From CANLBN01 sp965230205 (lineage in GTDB: Bacteria > Pseudomonadota > Gammaproteobacteria > Pseudomonadales > Cellvibrionaceae), in NCBI GenBank assembly GCA_965230205.1, contig OZ245996.1, forward strand, positions 2,666,001-2,730,000: a stretch of 64,000 nucleotides of DNA, read 5' to 3'. This document shows, in pieces, positions 50,818-60,812 of this stretch. Position numbers and translations under genes: made by a program. The notes under the pieces are model-generated. The model did not search any database and had not been told where the DNA came from. It was given only the letters and a program-made list of their open reading frames with translations. Every line of letters begins with the position of its first letter. Positions within the stretch are counted from its first letter, which is position 1.

Positions 50818-52173
50818 ATGATTCCATTGTTTGTTATTGGCCTAAACCACGAGAGCGCAACTGTCGATTTGCGTGAACGTGTCACCTTCGCACCAGAATC
50901 CATGGTTTCTGCACTGCAGCAGTTAGTAAATGAGACACCCGCAGAAGAAGCCGCTATCTTGTCTACCTGTAACCGTACGGAGTTATATATCTCCGGTGAA
51001 GTGAGTGAAGGTGGGTATTCCATTAACCAACAGTTGTTGCAGGAATCTCTGTTTACCTGGTTTGCTAAGTTTCATGAGCTGAATTTATCTCAGTTATCTG
51101 ATTGCTTTTACGCTTATGAAGGTGATATAGCGATTACCCATATGATGAAGGTTGCCTGTGGCCTGGATTCTATGGTGTTAGGTGAACCACAAATACTAGG
51201 GCAGATGAAGTCCAGTTATGCGGTTGCTCAGGAGGCAGCAGTATTGGGTTCTGAATTGCACAGCGTGTTTCAGAAAGTCTTCAGTGTTGCCAAGCAGGTA
51301 CGGACAGATACTGCTATCGGACGTAATCCGGTATCCATTGCTTATGCCGCTGTGAATTTAGCCCAGCGTATTTTTTCAGATTTAAAACAAGATACTGCAT
51401 TACTAATTGGTGCCGGTGAAACTATCGATCTTGTTGCTCGCCACTTAAAAGAGCAGGGTATTCATAAAATACTATTTGCTAACCGTACCTTAGAGCGGGC
51501 GCAAAAACTGGCCGATGAGTTTTCGGCAAAAGCGATATTATTAGCGGATATTCCTGATTATTTAGCCGAAGCCGATATTGTTATTTCGTCTACAGCGAGT
51601 CAGTTGCCTATTTTGGGTAAAGGTGCCGTTGAGTCAGCGCTCAAGCAACGTAAACATAAACCTATTTTTATGGTAGATATTGCTGTACCTCGTGATATTG
51701 AACCAGAAGTGGCGTCGTTGGACGATGTCTATCTTTATACAGTGGATGATTTGCGAGATGTTATTGATGAAAATAAACAATCTCGTGAAGCCGCTGCGGC
51801 TGAAGCCAGTTTAATCGTAGAAGAGAATGTTGCTGACTATTTAAAAGAACGACGAGCACGACATTCTATTGCGGCAATTAAATCTTATCGGCAATATGCT
51901 GAACAGTTGCGTGATGAAGTGCTACAAAAAGCTTTACGTGATTTAGACAATGGCCTTCAAGCGGAACAGGTTGTGCGTCAAATGGCAAAAAGCCTGACCA
52001 ATAAGTTGCTGCATAATCCAACACAACAATTAAAGCAGGCGGGTGAAGAAGGGCAACACGAATTGTTAATGTTGTCTCAGCAATTATTAGGTTTCCCAGA
52101 AATAAAAATGCCACAACAACATGATTTTAATCCATCCCACCTAGAAGAAAAAAGTGTGAATAAGAAAAATTAG
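50818..52173 (+). CDS. hemA: Glutamyl-tRNA reductase
   Basis: A 451-residue enzyme for the first step of tetrapyrrole synthesis (Glu-tRNA to glutamate-1-semialdehyde). The active-site Cys is in STCNRTELY. Other motifs are FYAYEGDIAITHMMKVACGLDSMVLGEPQILGQMK and the NADPH loop LIGAGETIDLVARHL. It is divergent from the TPR gene and followed by prfA and prmC, the usual order. Confidence 0.97.
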   Translation: MIPLFVIGLNHESATVDLRERVTFAPESMVSALQQLVNETPAEEAAILSTCNRTELYISGEVSEGGYSINQQLLQESLFTWFAKFHELNLSQLSDCFYAYEGDIAITHMMKVACGLDSMVLGEPQILGQMKSSYAVAQEAAVLGSELHSVFQKVFSVAKQVRTDTAIGRNPVSIAYAAVNLAQRIFSDLKQDTALLIGAGETIDLVARHLKEQGIHKILFANRTLERAQKLADEFSAKAILLADIPDYLAEADIVISSTASQLPILGKGAVESALKQRKHKPIFMVDIAVPRDIEPEVASLDDVYLYTVDDLRDVIDENKQSREAAAAEASLIVEENVADYLKERRARHSIAAIKSYRQYAEQLRDEVLQKALRDLDNGLQAEQVVRQMAKSLTNKLLHNPTQQLKQAGEEGQHELLMLSQQLLGFPEIKMPQQHDFNPSHLEEKSVNKKN

Positions 52174-52270
52174 ATCGGAAAATACAGATACATTGTATAA
52201 AAATATTCCTTGTCTTATTGGTCAATTAACTCTAGCCAATAATCAAAATTAAACTTTGAAAATAACATTT

Positions 52271-53356
52271 ATGAAAGAATCAATACTCTTAAAATTAGAA
52301 GTACTACAAGAACGTTATGTTGAAGTCGGTGCATTACTCAGTGACAGTGAAGTCATTGGTGATCAAAACCGCTTTCGAGAGCTATCTCGGGAATATGCTG
52401 AATTAGAGCCTGTGGTGAAATGTTTTTCTTCATACCAACAAATACTTGATGATATAGAAGAAGCTAAATCAATGATGGATGATAGCGATGCAGAGATGCG
52501 TGCAATGGGGCAGGAAGAAGTAAAGGCTGCTGAGAAAGCAAAAGAGCCACTGGAACTAGAGCTGCAGAAGTTATTGTTACCTAAAGACCCCAATGATGAT
52601 AAAAATGTTTTCTTAGAAGTGCGTGCGGGTACCGGTGGTGATGAAGCGGCTATTTTCGCAGGGGATTTGTTCCGCATGTACAGCCGTTACGCGGAACAGC
52701 GCAAATGGAAAATTGAAATTATCAGTGAAAATGCAGGGGAACATGGTGGCTATAAAGAAATTATTTCGCGTATCGTAGGGCAGGGTGTTTATTCTCAGCT
52801 GAAGTTTGAGTCCGGTGCCCATCGAGTTCAGCGTGTACCGGAAACAGAATCCCAGGGGCGTGTACATACTTCTGCCTGTACTGTTGCCGTTTTACCTGAA
52901 GCGGATGCTCAGGCAGAAATAGAAATTAATAAAGCAGATTTGCGCGTTGACACCTTTCGGGCCAGTGGCGCGGGTGGTCAGCACGTGAATAAGACAGATT
53001 CTGCAATTCGTTTAACTCATATTCCTACAGGGTTAGTTGTTGAGTGCCAAGACGAAAGGTCACAACATAAAAATCGTGCGCGGGCGATGTCATTACTTGC
53101 TTCAAGGTTACAAAATGCTCAACAGGAAGTGTCTGAAAAAGAACGTGCAGATGAACGTAAAACACTGGTTGGTAGTGGCGATCGTTCAGAGCGTATTCGA
53201 ACGTATAATTTCCCTCAGGGGCGAGTGACGGACCACCGTATTAATCTAACACTCTATAAATTAAATGAAGTTATCGCCGGCAGCCTTGATGAAGTTGTGC
53301 AGCCATTGGTGAATGAGTACCAGGCTGATCAATTAGCGGCCTTATCCGATGGTTGA
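52271..53356 (+). CDS. prfA: Peptide chain release factor 1
   Basis: A 361-residue RF1 that recognises UAA and UAG stop codons. The GGQ catalytic motif is in RASGAGGQHVNKTDSA and the PxT-type recognition region is VPETESQGRVHTS. The ATG at 52271 is chosen; a TTG at 52256 adds only five residues. It is placed between hemA and prmC. Confidence 0.97.
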   Translation: MKESILLKLEVLQERYVEVGALLSDSEVIGDQNRFRELSREYAELEPVVKCFSSYQQILDDIEEAKSMMDDSDAEMRAMGQEEVKAAEKAKEPLELELQKLLLPKDPNDDKNVFLEVRAGTGGDEAAIFAGDLFRMYSRYAEQRKWKIEIISENAGEHGGYKEIISRIVGQGVYSQLKFESGAHRVQRVPETESQGRVHTSACTVAVLPEADAQAEIEINKADLRVDTFRASGAGGQHVNKTDSAIRLTHIPTGLVVECQDERSQHKNRARAMSLLASRLQNAQQEVSEKERADERKTLVGSGDRSERIRTYNFPQGRVTDHRINLTLYKLNEVIAGSLDEVVQPLVNEYQADQLAALSDG

Positions 53357-53429
53357 TCTGATAACTAAATTGATAGCTAAACTGATCGTAAAATCGGTAC
53401 TCAATAATTAGAAGGCATAACTTAATCAT

Positions 53430-54275
53430 ATGTTAACGCTTACTGCGGCTCTCGCTTTGTCTGACCGTTTAAAAGCCGTGTCTGATTCTCCTCGTTTAGA
53501 TTGTGAAGTGCTTTTATGTGCAGCTTTACAACGCGAAAGAGCCTATCTCTACACCTGGCCAGAAAAAGAGTTGACTGAAGGCGAAGAAAAACTTTTTTTA
53601 AGGTATTTGGCAAGTAGAGAAAAGGGTTTGCCCGTTTCTTATATCCTGAAGGAAAAAGAATTCTGGTCGTTATCGTTAAGTGTGAATGATTCAACGCTTA
53701 TCCCTCGTCCAGAAACAGAATTGCTGGTGGAATTAGCGCTTGAGTTGATGCCCGATGATAGTTTTATACCGCAGAAGGTGGCTGACTTGGGAACGGGAAC
53801 GGGTGCGATTGCTTTTGCACTGGCAAGTGAACGGCCTCATTGGCAGGTTTGGGGCTTAGAAAAATACGCTAAAGCATTAGAGTTGGCTCAGCATAATCAA
53901 AAACGTCTAGGCCTGGATAATATTCACTTATTATGCAGCGATTGGTTTGCTGCCCTTAATGAAAAACATCAATTCCACCTCATTGTATCTAACCCACCTT
54001 ATATTGATGAAAACGATGAATGCCTCCATCAAGGTGATGTTCGTTTTGAGCCTAAAACGGCTTTAGTCGCAGCAGATTCAGGCTTGGCAGATATCGACAC
54101 GATTATTCGCCAATCTTCGGACTATTTAATGACTGGTGGATGGCTGCTGTTTGAGCATGGCTTTCAGCAAGCTGAAGCAGTGCAAGCACTATTAAAATCG
54201 AATGGTTTTCATCGTATTTTAACGAGAGAGGATCTGGCTGGTCATCCACGAGTGACTGGTGGCCAGTTAATGTGA
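53430..54275 (+). CDS. prmC: Release factor glutamine methyltransferase
   Basis: A 281-residue S-adenosylmethionine-dependent methyltransferase that methylates the Gln of the GGQ motif in release factors. The SAM loop is VADLGTGTGAIAFALA and the catalytic motif is SNPPYI. It directly follows its substrate gene prfA. Confidence 0.96.
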   Translation: MLTLTAALALSDRLKAVSDSPRLDCEVLLCAALQRERAYLYTWPEKELTEGEEKLFLRYLASREKGLPVSYILKEKEFWSLSLSVNDSTLIPRPETELLVELALELMPDDSFIPQKVADLGTGTGAIAFALASERPHWQVWGLEKYAKALELAQHNQKRLGLDNIHLLCSDWFAALNEKHQFHLIVSNPPYIDENDECLHQGDVRFEPKTALVAADSGLADIDTIIRQSSDYLMTGGWLLFEHGFQQAEAVQALLKSNGFHRILTREDLAGHPRVTGGQLM

Positions 54276-54414
54276 TTCCTAATGTGACCCAGTTCCAATT
54301 AAATATGGCCCTGGATGCGTGAATGTTGAGTCTTTTAAAGAAAGAACGTAAAGTTTGCTCTCAGGAATGACAAAATATGTTAATAACAAGAAATTAAGGA
54401 TAGAAGGAGTCAAT

Positions 54415-55869
54415 ATGTCTATGTCAGAACCCCTTTATCAAGTTGTTTTTCACGGTGTTTTACGCCCTGGCTTTACTCAAGATCAGGTCGTACAGAATCT
54501 TAAAGATAAGTTGAAGCTATCGGATAGCATCACTGGTTCTCTATTTTCTTCACCTCGGACTATTATTAAACGCAATTTACCCCTTTCTACAGCACGAAAA
54601 TATGAGCAACAGTTTTTTCTTCAAGGCATGGTGGTTAAATCAGAACTGATAGAGCCAGAGCCCTTAACTCTGATTGATAATGAACCTACTGAATCATCCC
54701 AGCAAGCAGATATTACTACTGTAGGCGATGTGACAAGCTCTGAGCCGTCTCCTATGTCTGATTCAGATATGGTTAGTACCGATTTATCAAACGAATCACC
54801 TGATCATCAAGGGGCTGAGCATTCAGATTCAGACGCTCCTTACCCTAAAGTATTGTCTTTTGAGTTCCATGGTAATGGTAAAGAATATTTTAAAATCTGG
54901 ATCGTTAATATCTTGTTGACGATTGTCACTTTAGGTATTTATTCCGCATGGGCAAAGGTACGTAACAAGCAGTACTTTTATGGCAATACCGTATTGGATG
55001 GCGCTAGTTTTGAATATACGGCTAAACCACTACAAATTTTAAAAGGCCGCCTATTGGCTTTTGCGATTGTGGGCGTTTATTATTTTTGTGGTAGTTTTTT
55101 ACCGCCTTATTACCAAGCCATATTTTATGGGGTAGCGGCTGTAGTCTTTATCCTTATCTTCCCTTGGGTGGTTGTTAAGGGTTTACAGTTTAATGCGCGA
55201 CACAGTAATTATCGCAATATTAACTTTGGTTTTGATGGCACCTATTGGGGTGCTTTTAAGGCGTTTATTCTTTGGCCTATTGCAGGGATAACCGTATTTT
55301 TGTTGCCTTTCTCTTGGCATAGAAGAAACCACTTTTTTGTCGATAATAGTCGTTATGGTACAGAGCCATTTCAATTTAGCGCGACAACCAGCGATTACTA
55401 TCGTATTTTCGGGATGGTAATCGCTTTAGGTTTTGGTGTAGGTATCGCTGCATTAATTGCTGTATTTTTAGGTGGTTTCATTGCAGCAGCTGTTCCCGTA
55501 GTCGGTTTTATTGTAATGGGCTTGGCTTATGCCGCAGCGTATTTTATTGTATTTGCCTACTTTAATGCGGCGAATAACAATCTTCTTTACAACAGTACAG
55601 TCTTAAAACAACATAGCCTAACAAGTGATTACGATGTGAAATCGTATGCTATGTTGCTATTCACTAATACTTTGGGTATTGCTTTAACTTTAGGTTTTTT
55701 CATTCCTTGGGCAATGGTAAGAACCGCTCGTTACCATGCTGAAAAAACTGATTTTATTGCGGCCGAGGATCTTAATGGCTTCATTGCAGCTGAAGAGCAG
55801 CAAGTCAATACATTGGCAGAAGGTTTGGCCGATACTCATGATATGTTCGACATTGATGTAGGCATCTAA
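54415..55869 (+). CDS. DUF898 (YjgN-like) membrane protein
   Basis: A 484-residue protein. The first 80 residues form a small soluble domain (YQVVFHGVLRPGFTQDQVVQNL), followed by an acidic low-complexity linker (about 85-140) and a DUF898/YjgN membrane domain (about 145-450, with the hallmark FEFHGNGKEYFKIWIVNILLTIVTLGIYSAWAKVRNKQYFYGNT). The start at 54415 has GGAG 5 bases upstream; the longer frame at 54355 is less likely. It overlaps the M48 peptidase gene, a pairing that suggests a joint role in the membrane. Confidence 0.87.
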   Translation: MSMSEPLYQVVFHGVLRPGFTQDQVVQNLKDKLKLSDSITGSLFSSPRTIIKRNLPLSTARKYEQQFFLQGMVVKSELIEPEPLTLIDNEPTESSQQADITTVGDVTSSEPSPMSDSDMVSTDLSNESPDHQGAEHSDSDAPYPKVLSFEFHGNGKEYFKIWIVNILLTIVTLGIYSAWAKVRNKQYFYGNTVLDGASFEYTAKPLQILKGRLLAFAIVGVYYFCGSFLPPYYQAIFYGVAAVVFILIFPWVVVKGLQFNARHSNYRNINFGFDGTYWGAFKAFILWPIAGITVFLLPFSWHRRNHFFVDNSRYGTEPFQFSATTSDYYRIFGMVIALGFGVGIAALIAVFLGGFIAAAVPVVGFIVMGLAYAAAYFIVFAYFNAANNNLLYNSTVLKQHSLTSDYDVKSYAMLLFTNTLGIALTLGFFIPWAMVRTARYHAEKTDFIAAEDLNGFIAAEEQQVNTLAEGLADTHDMFDIDVGI

Positions 55870-56996
55870 TGTCGGGTATGGATATTCAAGGATATTGGTA
55901 TGATGGACAACAGTCGGGTCAACAACCTGCTGTTATCCATATTGACCAGCATGGTTATATGGATGTTTACTTATCTGATGGCGATTCATCTAATTTAGTT
56001 TATGCTCGCCATAAACTATTCAGTGGGCAAATAGCCGATATTAAAATCAGCCAACGATTAGGCAATACGTCGCGCTATTTTTATTTCCCTGATGGGCAAA
56101 AATTTGAAACTCGTGATAATGAGCAGGTTGATCAGGCCTCCCGACAGTTTTCCTCGAAAAACCAATCGTTGATTTATAAGTTAGAAACTCGCTGGCGTTA
56201 TGTTTTAGTTGCTGTTGCTCTGATGGTCGCCGTTGTGGCTTGGTCAGGGTTATATGGCGTGCCGATGGTGGCGAAAGTTATCGCTAATATTATGCCTGAT
56301 TACTTAGTGGAGAAAGCCGGTGAACAGACATTGGCTTTTCTCGATAAGGAAATGATGCAGCCAACTACGCTTGATCACGTTGCTCAGGAACGAGTTCGCC
56401 AGCATTTTTCTACGATTATTCAGGAGCATCCTGACCACAATATCAAATTACATTTTCGAAGTAGCCCAGAAGTTGGGCCCAATGCCTTTGCTTTACCTGA
56501 TGGCAGTATTATATTCACCGATGAGATGATTGTGTTAGCAGAGCATAATGATGAACTATTGTCGGTAATGGCACATGAAATTGGCCATGTGGTTCATCAG
56601 CATGGTATGCGAGGAGTTATTCAGGGTTCAATTATTGGTTTTGTCTTAATGATGATGACGGGAGATGCTTCAGCAGCGACAGAATTGTTTTTAGGTATTC
56701 CTGTCATACTGACGCAACTAGGTTATTCCAGAGGTTTTGAGCGAGAAGCGGATGATTATGCTTTGGCTTATATGCAGGATAAAGGCATTGATACAGAACA
56801 CTTTTCTCGGTTAATGTCGCGTTTGCAGCATAATCATTGTGATAGTACACCGGTAGGCAATGAATCTGAAATTGAAGAATCTCACTGCGATACTCATGAC
56901 ACTGATAGTAGTGGCTGGCAGCGTTATTTATCAACTCATCCAGGTCTGGAAGAGCGTATTGAGAAGTTCTCTGGTGATTCGACAAAGAATGACTAA
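55869..56996 (+). CDS. M48-family membrane metalloprotease
   Basis: A 375-residue peptidase with a soluble N-terminal domain (about 1-110), one membrane segment (about 113-135) and an M48 domain with the zinc motif HEIGHVVHQHG (near 236-246) and the third ligand in EREADDYAL (near 292). The active domain is probably periplasmic. The ATG overlaps the DUF898 stop (TAATG), so translation is coupled. The substrate is unknown. Confidence 0.9.
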   Translation: MSGMDIQGYWYDGQQSGQQPAVIHIDQHGYMDVYLSDGDSSNLVYARHKLFSGQIADIKISQRLGNTSRYFYFPDGQKFETRDNEQVDQASRQFSSKNQSLIYKLETRWRYVLVAVALMVAVVAWSGLYGVPMVAKVIANIMPDYLVEKAGEQTLAFLDKEMMQPTTLDHVAQERVRQHFSTIIQEHPDHNIKLHFRSSPEVGPNAFALPDGSIIFTDEMIVLAEHNDELLSVMAHEIGHVVHQHGMRGVIQGSIIGFVLMMMTGDASAATELFLGIPVILTQLGYSRGFEREADDYALAYMQDKGIDTEHFSRLMSRLQHNHCDSTPVGNESEIEESHCDTHDTDSSGWQRYLSTHPGLEERIEKFSGDSTKND

Positions 56997-57070
56997 CTGC
57001 TTTACCGTGTTATACTCAGAGGCTAACTCCAAATATGGATTCTCAGTATTAGAGAACGATAGGTAATTTT

Positions 57071-58423
57071 TTGTTTAAAAAGCTATTTAAAAAAGATAAA
57101 GGCCAGCAGCCTGACCCCTCAGCAGTATCACCAAAATCTACTTCATCGACTTCTGATACTTCATCTTCCAAACCAGCCGGTAGCCGTAAATCATCCAATA
57201 GACGTAGGCGTCGCTCTCGTAAACCAGCAAATTGGGATTTATCTAAATTCCAAGTGCCTGAAGTTGAGGGGAAAACGCGTTTTCATGATTTGGAGCTTGA
57301 ATTACCTTTAATGAGAGCCATTGCGGATCTCAAATTTGAATATTGCTCTCCTATTCAAGCTCAGTCATTGCCTAATACACTGAAAGGTTTGGACTTATTA
57401 GGTAAGGCGCAGACAGGTACCGGTAAAACAGCTGCCTTTCTGATTGCTATCATCGATGATTTTTTGAAGAATCCGGTCCAAGAGAATCGTTATGCTGGTG
57501 AAGCCAGAGCATTAATTATTGCACCGACTCGTGAGTTAGTATTGCAGATAGCCGATGATGCAAAAGCACTCACTAAATATACGGATCTTACAGTTCATAC
57601 CTTAGTCGGTGGTATGGATTATGATAAGCAGAAACGAAAGGTTCATGACCAATTAATCGATATATTGGTAGCAACGCCCGGGCGCTTGCTGGATTTTGCC
57701 AGCAGTAAAGATATTTTTCTGGATCAAGTGGAAGTGATGGTTTTGGATGAAGCAGATCGTATGCTTGATATGGGCTTTATTCCTCAAGTTAGACGTATTG
57801 TTCGTTTAACGCCTGCGCGTCACAATCGACAAACTCTGTTCTTTTCAGCGACCTTTACAGAGGATGTTATGCGTTTGGCTGATCAATGGACGCATGAACC
57901 TGTCAACGTTGAAATCGAGCCAGAAAGTGTGGCGACCGATAATGTGACACAACATGTTTATCTGGTTTCTACAGAAGAAAAATACACGGTTTTATGTAAT
58001 ATCGCGAAACAATCAAATACCGACAGCCTGATTGTCTTTGCCAATCGCCGAGATGAATGTCGTCGGTTGCATCAAAAATTACAACAACAGGGTTTTCAGG
58101 TAGGGCTTTTGTCAGGTGAGATCCACCAAAGTAAACGAGTTAAGACGCTTGAGGCATTTAAAACTGGCCGAATAAAGGTTCTGGTTGCTACTGATGTCGC
58201 TGGTCGCGGAATCCACATCGATGATATTAGTCACGTTGTCAATTACACTTTACCTGAAGAGCCTGAAGACTATATCCATCGCATAGGCCGAACAGGACGT
58301 GCAGGAAAGGCCGGTGTCTCCATCAGTTTTGCCTGTGAAGATGATGCTTTTAGGTTACCAGCGATTGAAAAGCTCTTGGGGCAACCTATTGTTTGCGAGC
58401 AGCCCCCAGAAGGACTATTGTAA
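57071..58423 (+). CDS. rhlB: DEAD-box RNA helicase, RhlB-like
   Basis: A 450-residue ATP-dependent RNA helicase. A basic, Ser-rich N-terminus (about 1-55, RKSSNRRRRRSRKPANW) precedes the helicase core with the Q motif, AQTGTGKT, PTRELVLQ, VLDEADRML, FFSATF and HRIGRTGRAG. RhlB proteins work with the RNA degradosome. The start is TTG; the N-terminus MFKKLFKKDK resembles RhlB starts in related bacteria, which supports it. Confidence 0.9.
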   Translation: MFKKLFKKDKGQQPDPSAVSPKSTSSTSDTSSSKPAGSRKSSNRRRRRSRKPANWDLSKFQVPEVEGKTRFHDLELELPLMRAIADLKFEYCSPIQAQSLPNTLKGLDLLGKAQTGTGKTAAFLIAIIDDFLKNPVQENRYAGEARALIIAPTRELVLQIADDAKALTKYTDLTVHTLVGGMDYDKQKRKVHDQLIDILVATPGRLLDFASSKDIFLDQVEVMVLDEADRMLDMGFIPQVRRIVRLTPARHNRQTLFFSATFTEDVMRLADQWTHEPVNVEIEPESVATDNVTQHVYLVSTEEKYTVLCNIAKQSNTDSLIVFANRRDECRRLHQKLQQQGFQVGLLSGEIHQSKRVKTLEAFKTGRIKVLVATDVAGRGIHIDDISHVVNYTLPEEPEDYIHRIGRTGRAGKAGVSISFACEDDAFRLPAIEKLLGQPIVCEQPPEGLL

Positions 58424-58451
58424 AACCAGTCTTTAAGCTTACGAGCAGCTT

Positions 58452-58601
58452 TTGAAAATTAAAATTTCCCGTATTGACTTGTGTAGCTATCAGTCCGTTC
58501 AACCTGCTCGTTTTACCCTTAATCTCCCTTATTTCACTCTTTTCATCTTTGTCCTGAGCATGTTGTTTATGCTTTTTGGAGATTTCGATAAGCTTTTTTA
58601 G
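58452..58601 (+). CDS. Possible 49-residue membrane peptide
   Basis: A TTG-started frame between rhlB and the response regulator. It encodes a basic N-terminal half and one hydrophobic segment (YFTLFIFVLSMLFMLFG). No convincing ribosome site is present, so it is weakly supported. Otherwise the interval 58424-58667 shows no gene. Confidence 0.3.
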   Translation: MKIKISRIDLCSYQSVQPARFTLNLPYFTLFIFVLSMLFMLFGDFDKLF

Positions 58602-58667
58602 CCTTTTTACTCTATTTGACTACACTAAAAGGAGACTACGTGTATTGATAATAGAGATTTTTCTACT

Positions 58668-59945
58668 GTGCAAAAAGTATTGATTGTTGAGGATAGCGCA
58701 ATTGTGGCCAAGGTCCTCTTACATTTAGCTAAGCAAGAGCTAGAACATGAGGTGGTACTAGCAACCACATTTGCCGAAGCTCAGGCCAAATATCAAGAAT
58801 ACGAAGGCCAATTCTTTGCTGCAATCGTCGATTTAAATCTCCCAGATGCTTCTGATGGAGAGGTTGTTGATTTTACTCTTGAGAAAAAATTACCCACCAT
58901 TGTCTTGACGGGCTCCTTTGATGAAGAGCGCCGAGAGTCTTTATTGAAGAAAGGAATTGTTGATTATGTAACAAAGGAAGGGCGTTATTCTTACCAATAT
59001 GCTTTACGTTTAATTAATCGCTTAAAAGCAAATGAATCTATCAAGGTACTTGTTGTTGAAGATTCTTCGACTATGCGTAAATTTATCTGTGGTATGTTAA
59101 CTCGACACTTATTTAAAGTAGTTGAAGCAGTTGATGGTATTGATGCCATCAAGGTGTTTCTTGCTAACCCTGATATTAAGTTGCTGATTACTGATTACAA
59201 TATGCCTAATATGGATGGTTTTGATTTAGTTAAAAACCTTCGTTGTAAATATGAAAAATTTGATTTGATTATTGTTGGTCTTTCAGCAGAAGGCGAAGGT
59301 AGTTTATCAGCCAAGTTTATTAAAACAGGTGCTAACGATTTTTTAAGTAAACCATTTAACCCTGAAGAATTTTATTGTCGAATCAACCATAATATTGAAT
59401 CTTTAGAGTTGATACAAAAGATTCGTGATGTCGCTAATAGGGATTATTTTACTAACCTTTATAGTCGACGTTATTTCTTTCAACAGGGTGAAGAGTTATG
59501 GAATACAGCAAAACATAATAATACGCCTTTGGCACTGGCTGTTATCAATCTTGATGATTTTAAAGAAACTAATGAAAAGTACGGTAATGTGTTTGCTGAT
59601 TATATGCTTAAGCGTGTCGCAGAGATACTCGATAAAGCCTTATTTCGCTTTTTATTGGCACGAACTTCCGGCAAAGAGTTTTATGTATTGATGCCAGGTT
59701 TGGATAACAGCAAAGCAGTAACACTGATAGATAAAGTACGCAGCATCGTGTCTCGTGAAAACTTTACTACGGATGATGGAGATGCTTTTATTACCTTCAG
59801 TGCAGGTGTATCCAATAATTTGGGCGAGCAATTACAAGATCAAATTGTATTGGCTGAAAGTGTCATGAAAAGTGCAAAGCAATCAGGTAAAAATATCGTT
59901 TTTGGTGAAGAAGACGATGAGGGAGAAGATGTTTATGAGGCTTAG
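58668..59945 (+). CDS. Two-receiver response regulator with degenerate GGDEF domain
   Basis: A 425-residue protein with receiver 1 (about 1-120, phospho-Asp55 in AAIVDLNLPD), receiver 2 (about 125-245, Asp in LLITDYNMPNMDG) and a C-terminal GGDEF-like domain (about 255-420). The signature GGDEF reads SGKEF (near 334-338), so cyclase activity is doubtful, although the substrate-binding INLDDFKETNEKYG part is kept. The start used is GTG at 58668, but the AGGAG site lies 35 bases upstream, closer to an ATT codon at 58644 in the same frame. An unusual start codon is possible. Confidence 0.88.
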   Translation: MQKVLIVEDSAIVAKVLLHLAKQELEHEVVLATTFAEAQAKYQEYEGQFFAAIVDLNLPDASDGEVVDFTLEKKLPTIVLTGSFDEERRESLLKKGIVDYVTKEGRYSYQYALRLINRLKANESIKVLVVEDSSTMRKFICGMLTRHLFKVVEAVDGIDAIKVFLANPDIKLLITDYNMPNMDGFDLVKNLRCKYEKFDLIIVGLSAEGEGSLSAKFIKTGANDFLSKPFNPEEFYCRINHNIESLELIQKIRDVANRDYFTNLYSRRYFFQQGEELWNTAKHNNTPLALAVINLDDFKETNEKYGNVFADYMLKRVAEILDKALFRFLLARTSGKEFYVLMPGLDNSKAVTLIDKVRSIVSRENFTTDDGDAFITFSAGVSNNLGEQLQDQIVLAESVMKSAKQSGKNIVFGEEDDEGEDVYEA

Positions 59946-59977
59946 GCCAATAGTTTAATTGAGGACTGATTGGCCTA
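59943..59977. terminator. Convergent hairpin after the response regulator
   Basis: TAGGCCAAT (59943-59951) pairs perfectly with ATTGGCCTA (59969-59977). The stem starts in the stop codon of the response-regulator gene and lies between convergent genes. There is no clear T-run, so a terminator role is only likely. Confidence 0.5.
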
Positions 59978-60052
59978 GAGTCTGTTGACGCTAATAGAAA
60001 TGCACTTTCTCTTTATAAAAATAATAGTGAATCTACAAGTCTAAAGTCTTAC

Positions 60053-60715
60053 TTACAATAAATGCTCTTGTAACCACTGAGAAATATCCGTTATTTCTTC
60101 CATTGAAACACTATGATCCATCGGGTATGTTTTATAAGATGTCTCGTACTGTTGATTTTGTAATAAGCTATTTGCTTGCTGGCCGAGTACCTCCGGAACA
60201 ACACTGTCATAGTTACCATGACCAATAAATATAGGGATCTTTTTATTGTTAGAGTGAAATTCTATTGTTTCTTTTGTGGCAAAATAGGTAGAAAGAGCAA
60301 TTAACCCTCCTAAAGGTTTAGGGTAGCTTAACGCCAGTTGATAGCTAACAGCACCGCCTTGAGAAAAACCAGCGATAATAATTTTTTCGCTGGGAATACC
60401 TCGTTCAACCTCTCGATCAATAAATTTTGCAATAGCATTCGCGGATGCGACGAGTTGTTTTACATCGACTTTTCTATCAATGTCGATTGTTAATATGTCA
60501 TACCAGGCAGGCATTGACATACCACCGTTGATAGTCACAGCTCGTTTGGGCGCGTGCGGAAATATAAATCGTATACCTAGTTCTGCAGGTAGTTTAAGTT
60601 CAGGAACAATAGGTTCAAAGTCGTGGCCGTCAGCACCTAGGCCATGTAGCCAGATAACACTTGCGGTAGGGGTATTGCTCGTTTCAATTTCGACAGCAGG
60701 TAATAAAGTGGACAT
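60053..60715 (-). CDS. Carboxylesterase/phospholipase, alpha/beta hydrolase
   Basis: A 220-residue alpha/beta hydrolase of the carboxylesterase (EstB/YpfH) family. The oxyanion region is VIWLHGLGADGHDF, the nucleophile elbow GFSQGGAVS contains the catalytic Ser (near 117), and the catalytic Asp and His are in GNYDSVVP and YPMDHSVSMEE. It is cytoplasmic and acts on small acyl esters, possibly on acyl-protein thioesters. It is a single gene, convergent with the response regulator. Confidence 0.92.
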   Translation of the reverse strand: MSTLLPAVEIETSNTPTASVIWLHGLGADGHDFEPIVPELKLPAELGIRFIFPHAPKRAVTINGGMSMPAWYDILTIDIDRKVDVKQLVASANAIAKFIDREVERGIPSEKIIIAGFSQGGAVSYQLALSYPKPLGGLIALSTYFATKETIEFHSNNKKIPIFIGHGNYDSVVPEVLGQQANSLLQNQQYETSYKTYPMDHSVSMEEITDISQWLQEHLL

Positions 60716-60812
60716 AAGCTATGGGCCTTAGTGAAAATCGTCCATTATACAGAGCTGGGTGCCATGCTTATATATATTTAGAGTGGTTTAGATAGCTGAA
60801 GAGACTTTTTAG

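Noticed and set aside
52170..52185. Possible third copy of the GATCGGAAAA repeat after hemA
   Set aside because: Only about ten bases match; the CATGGAT and T-run parts are missing.
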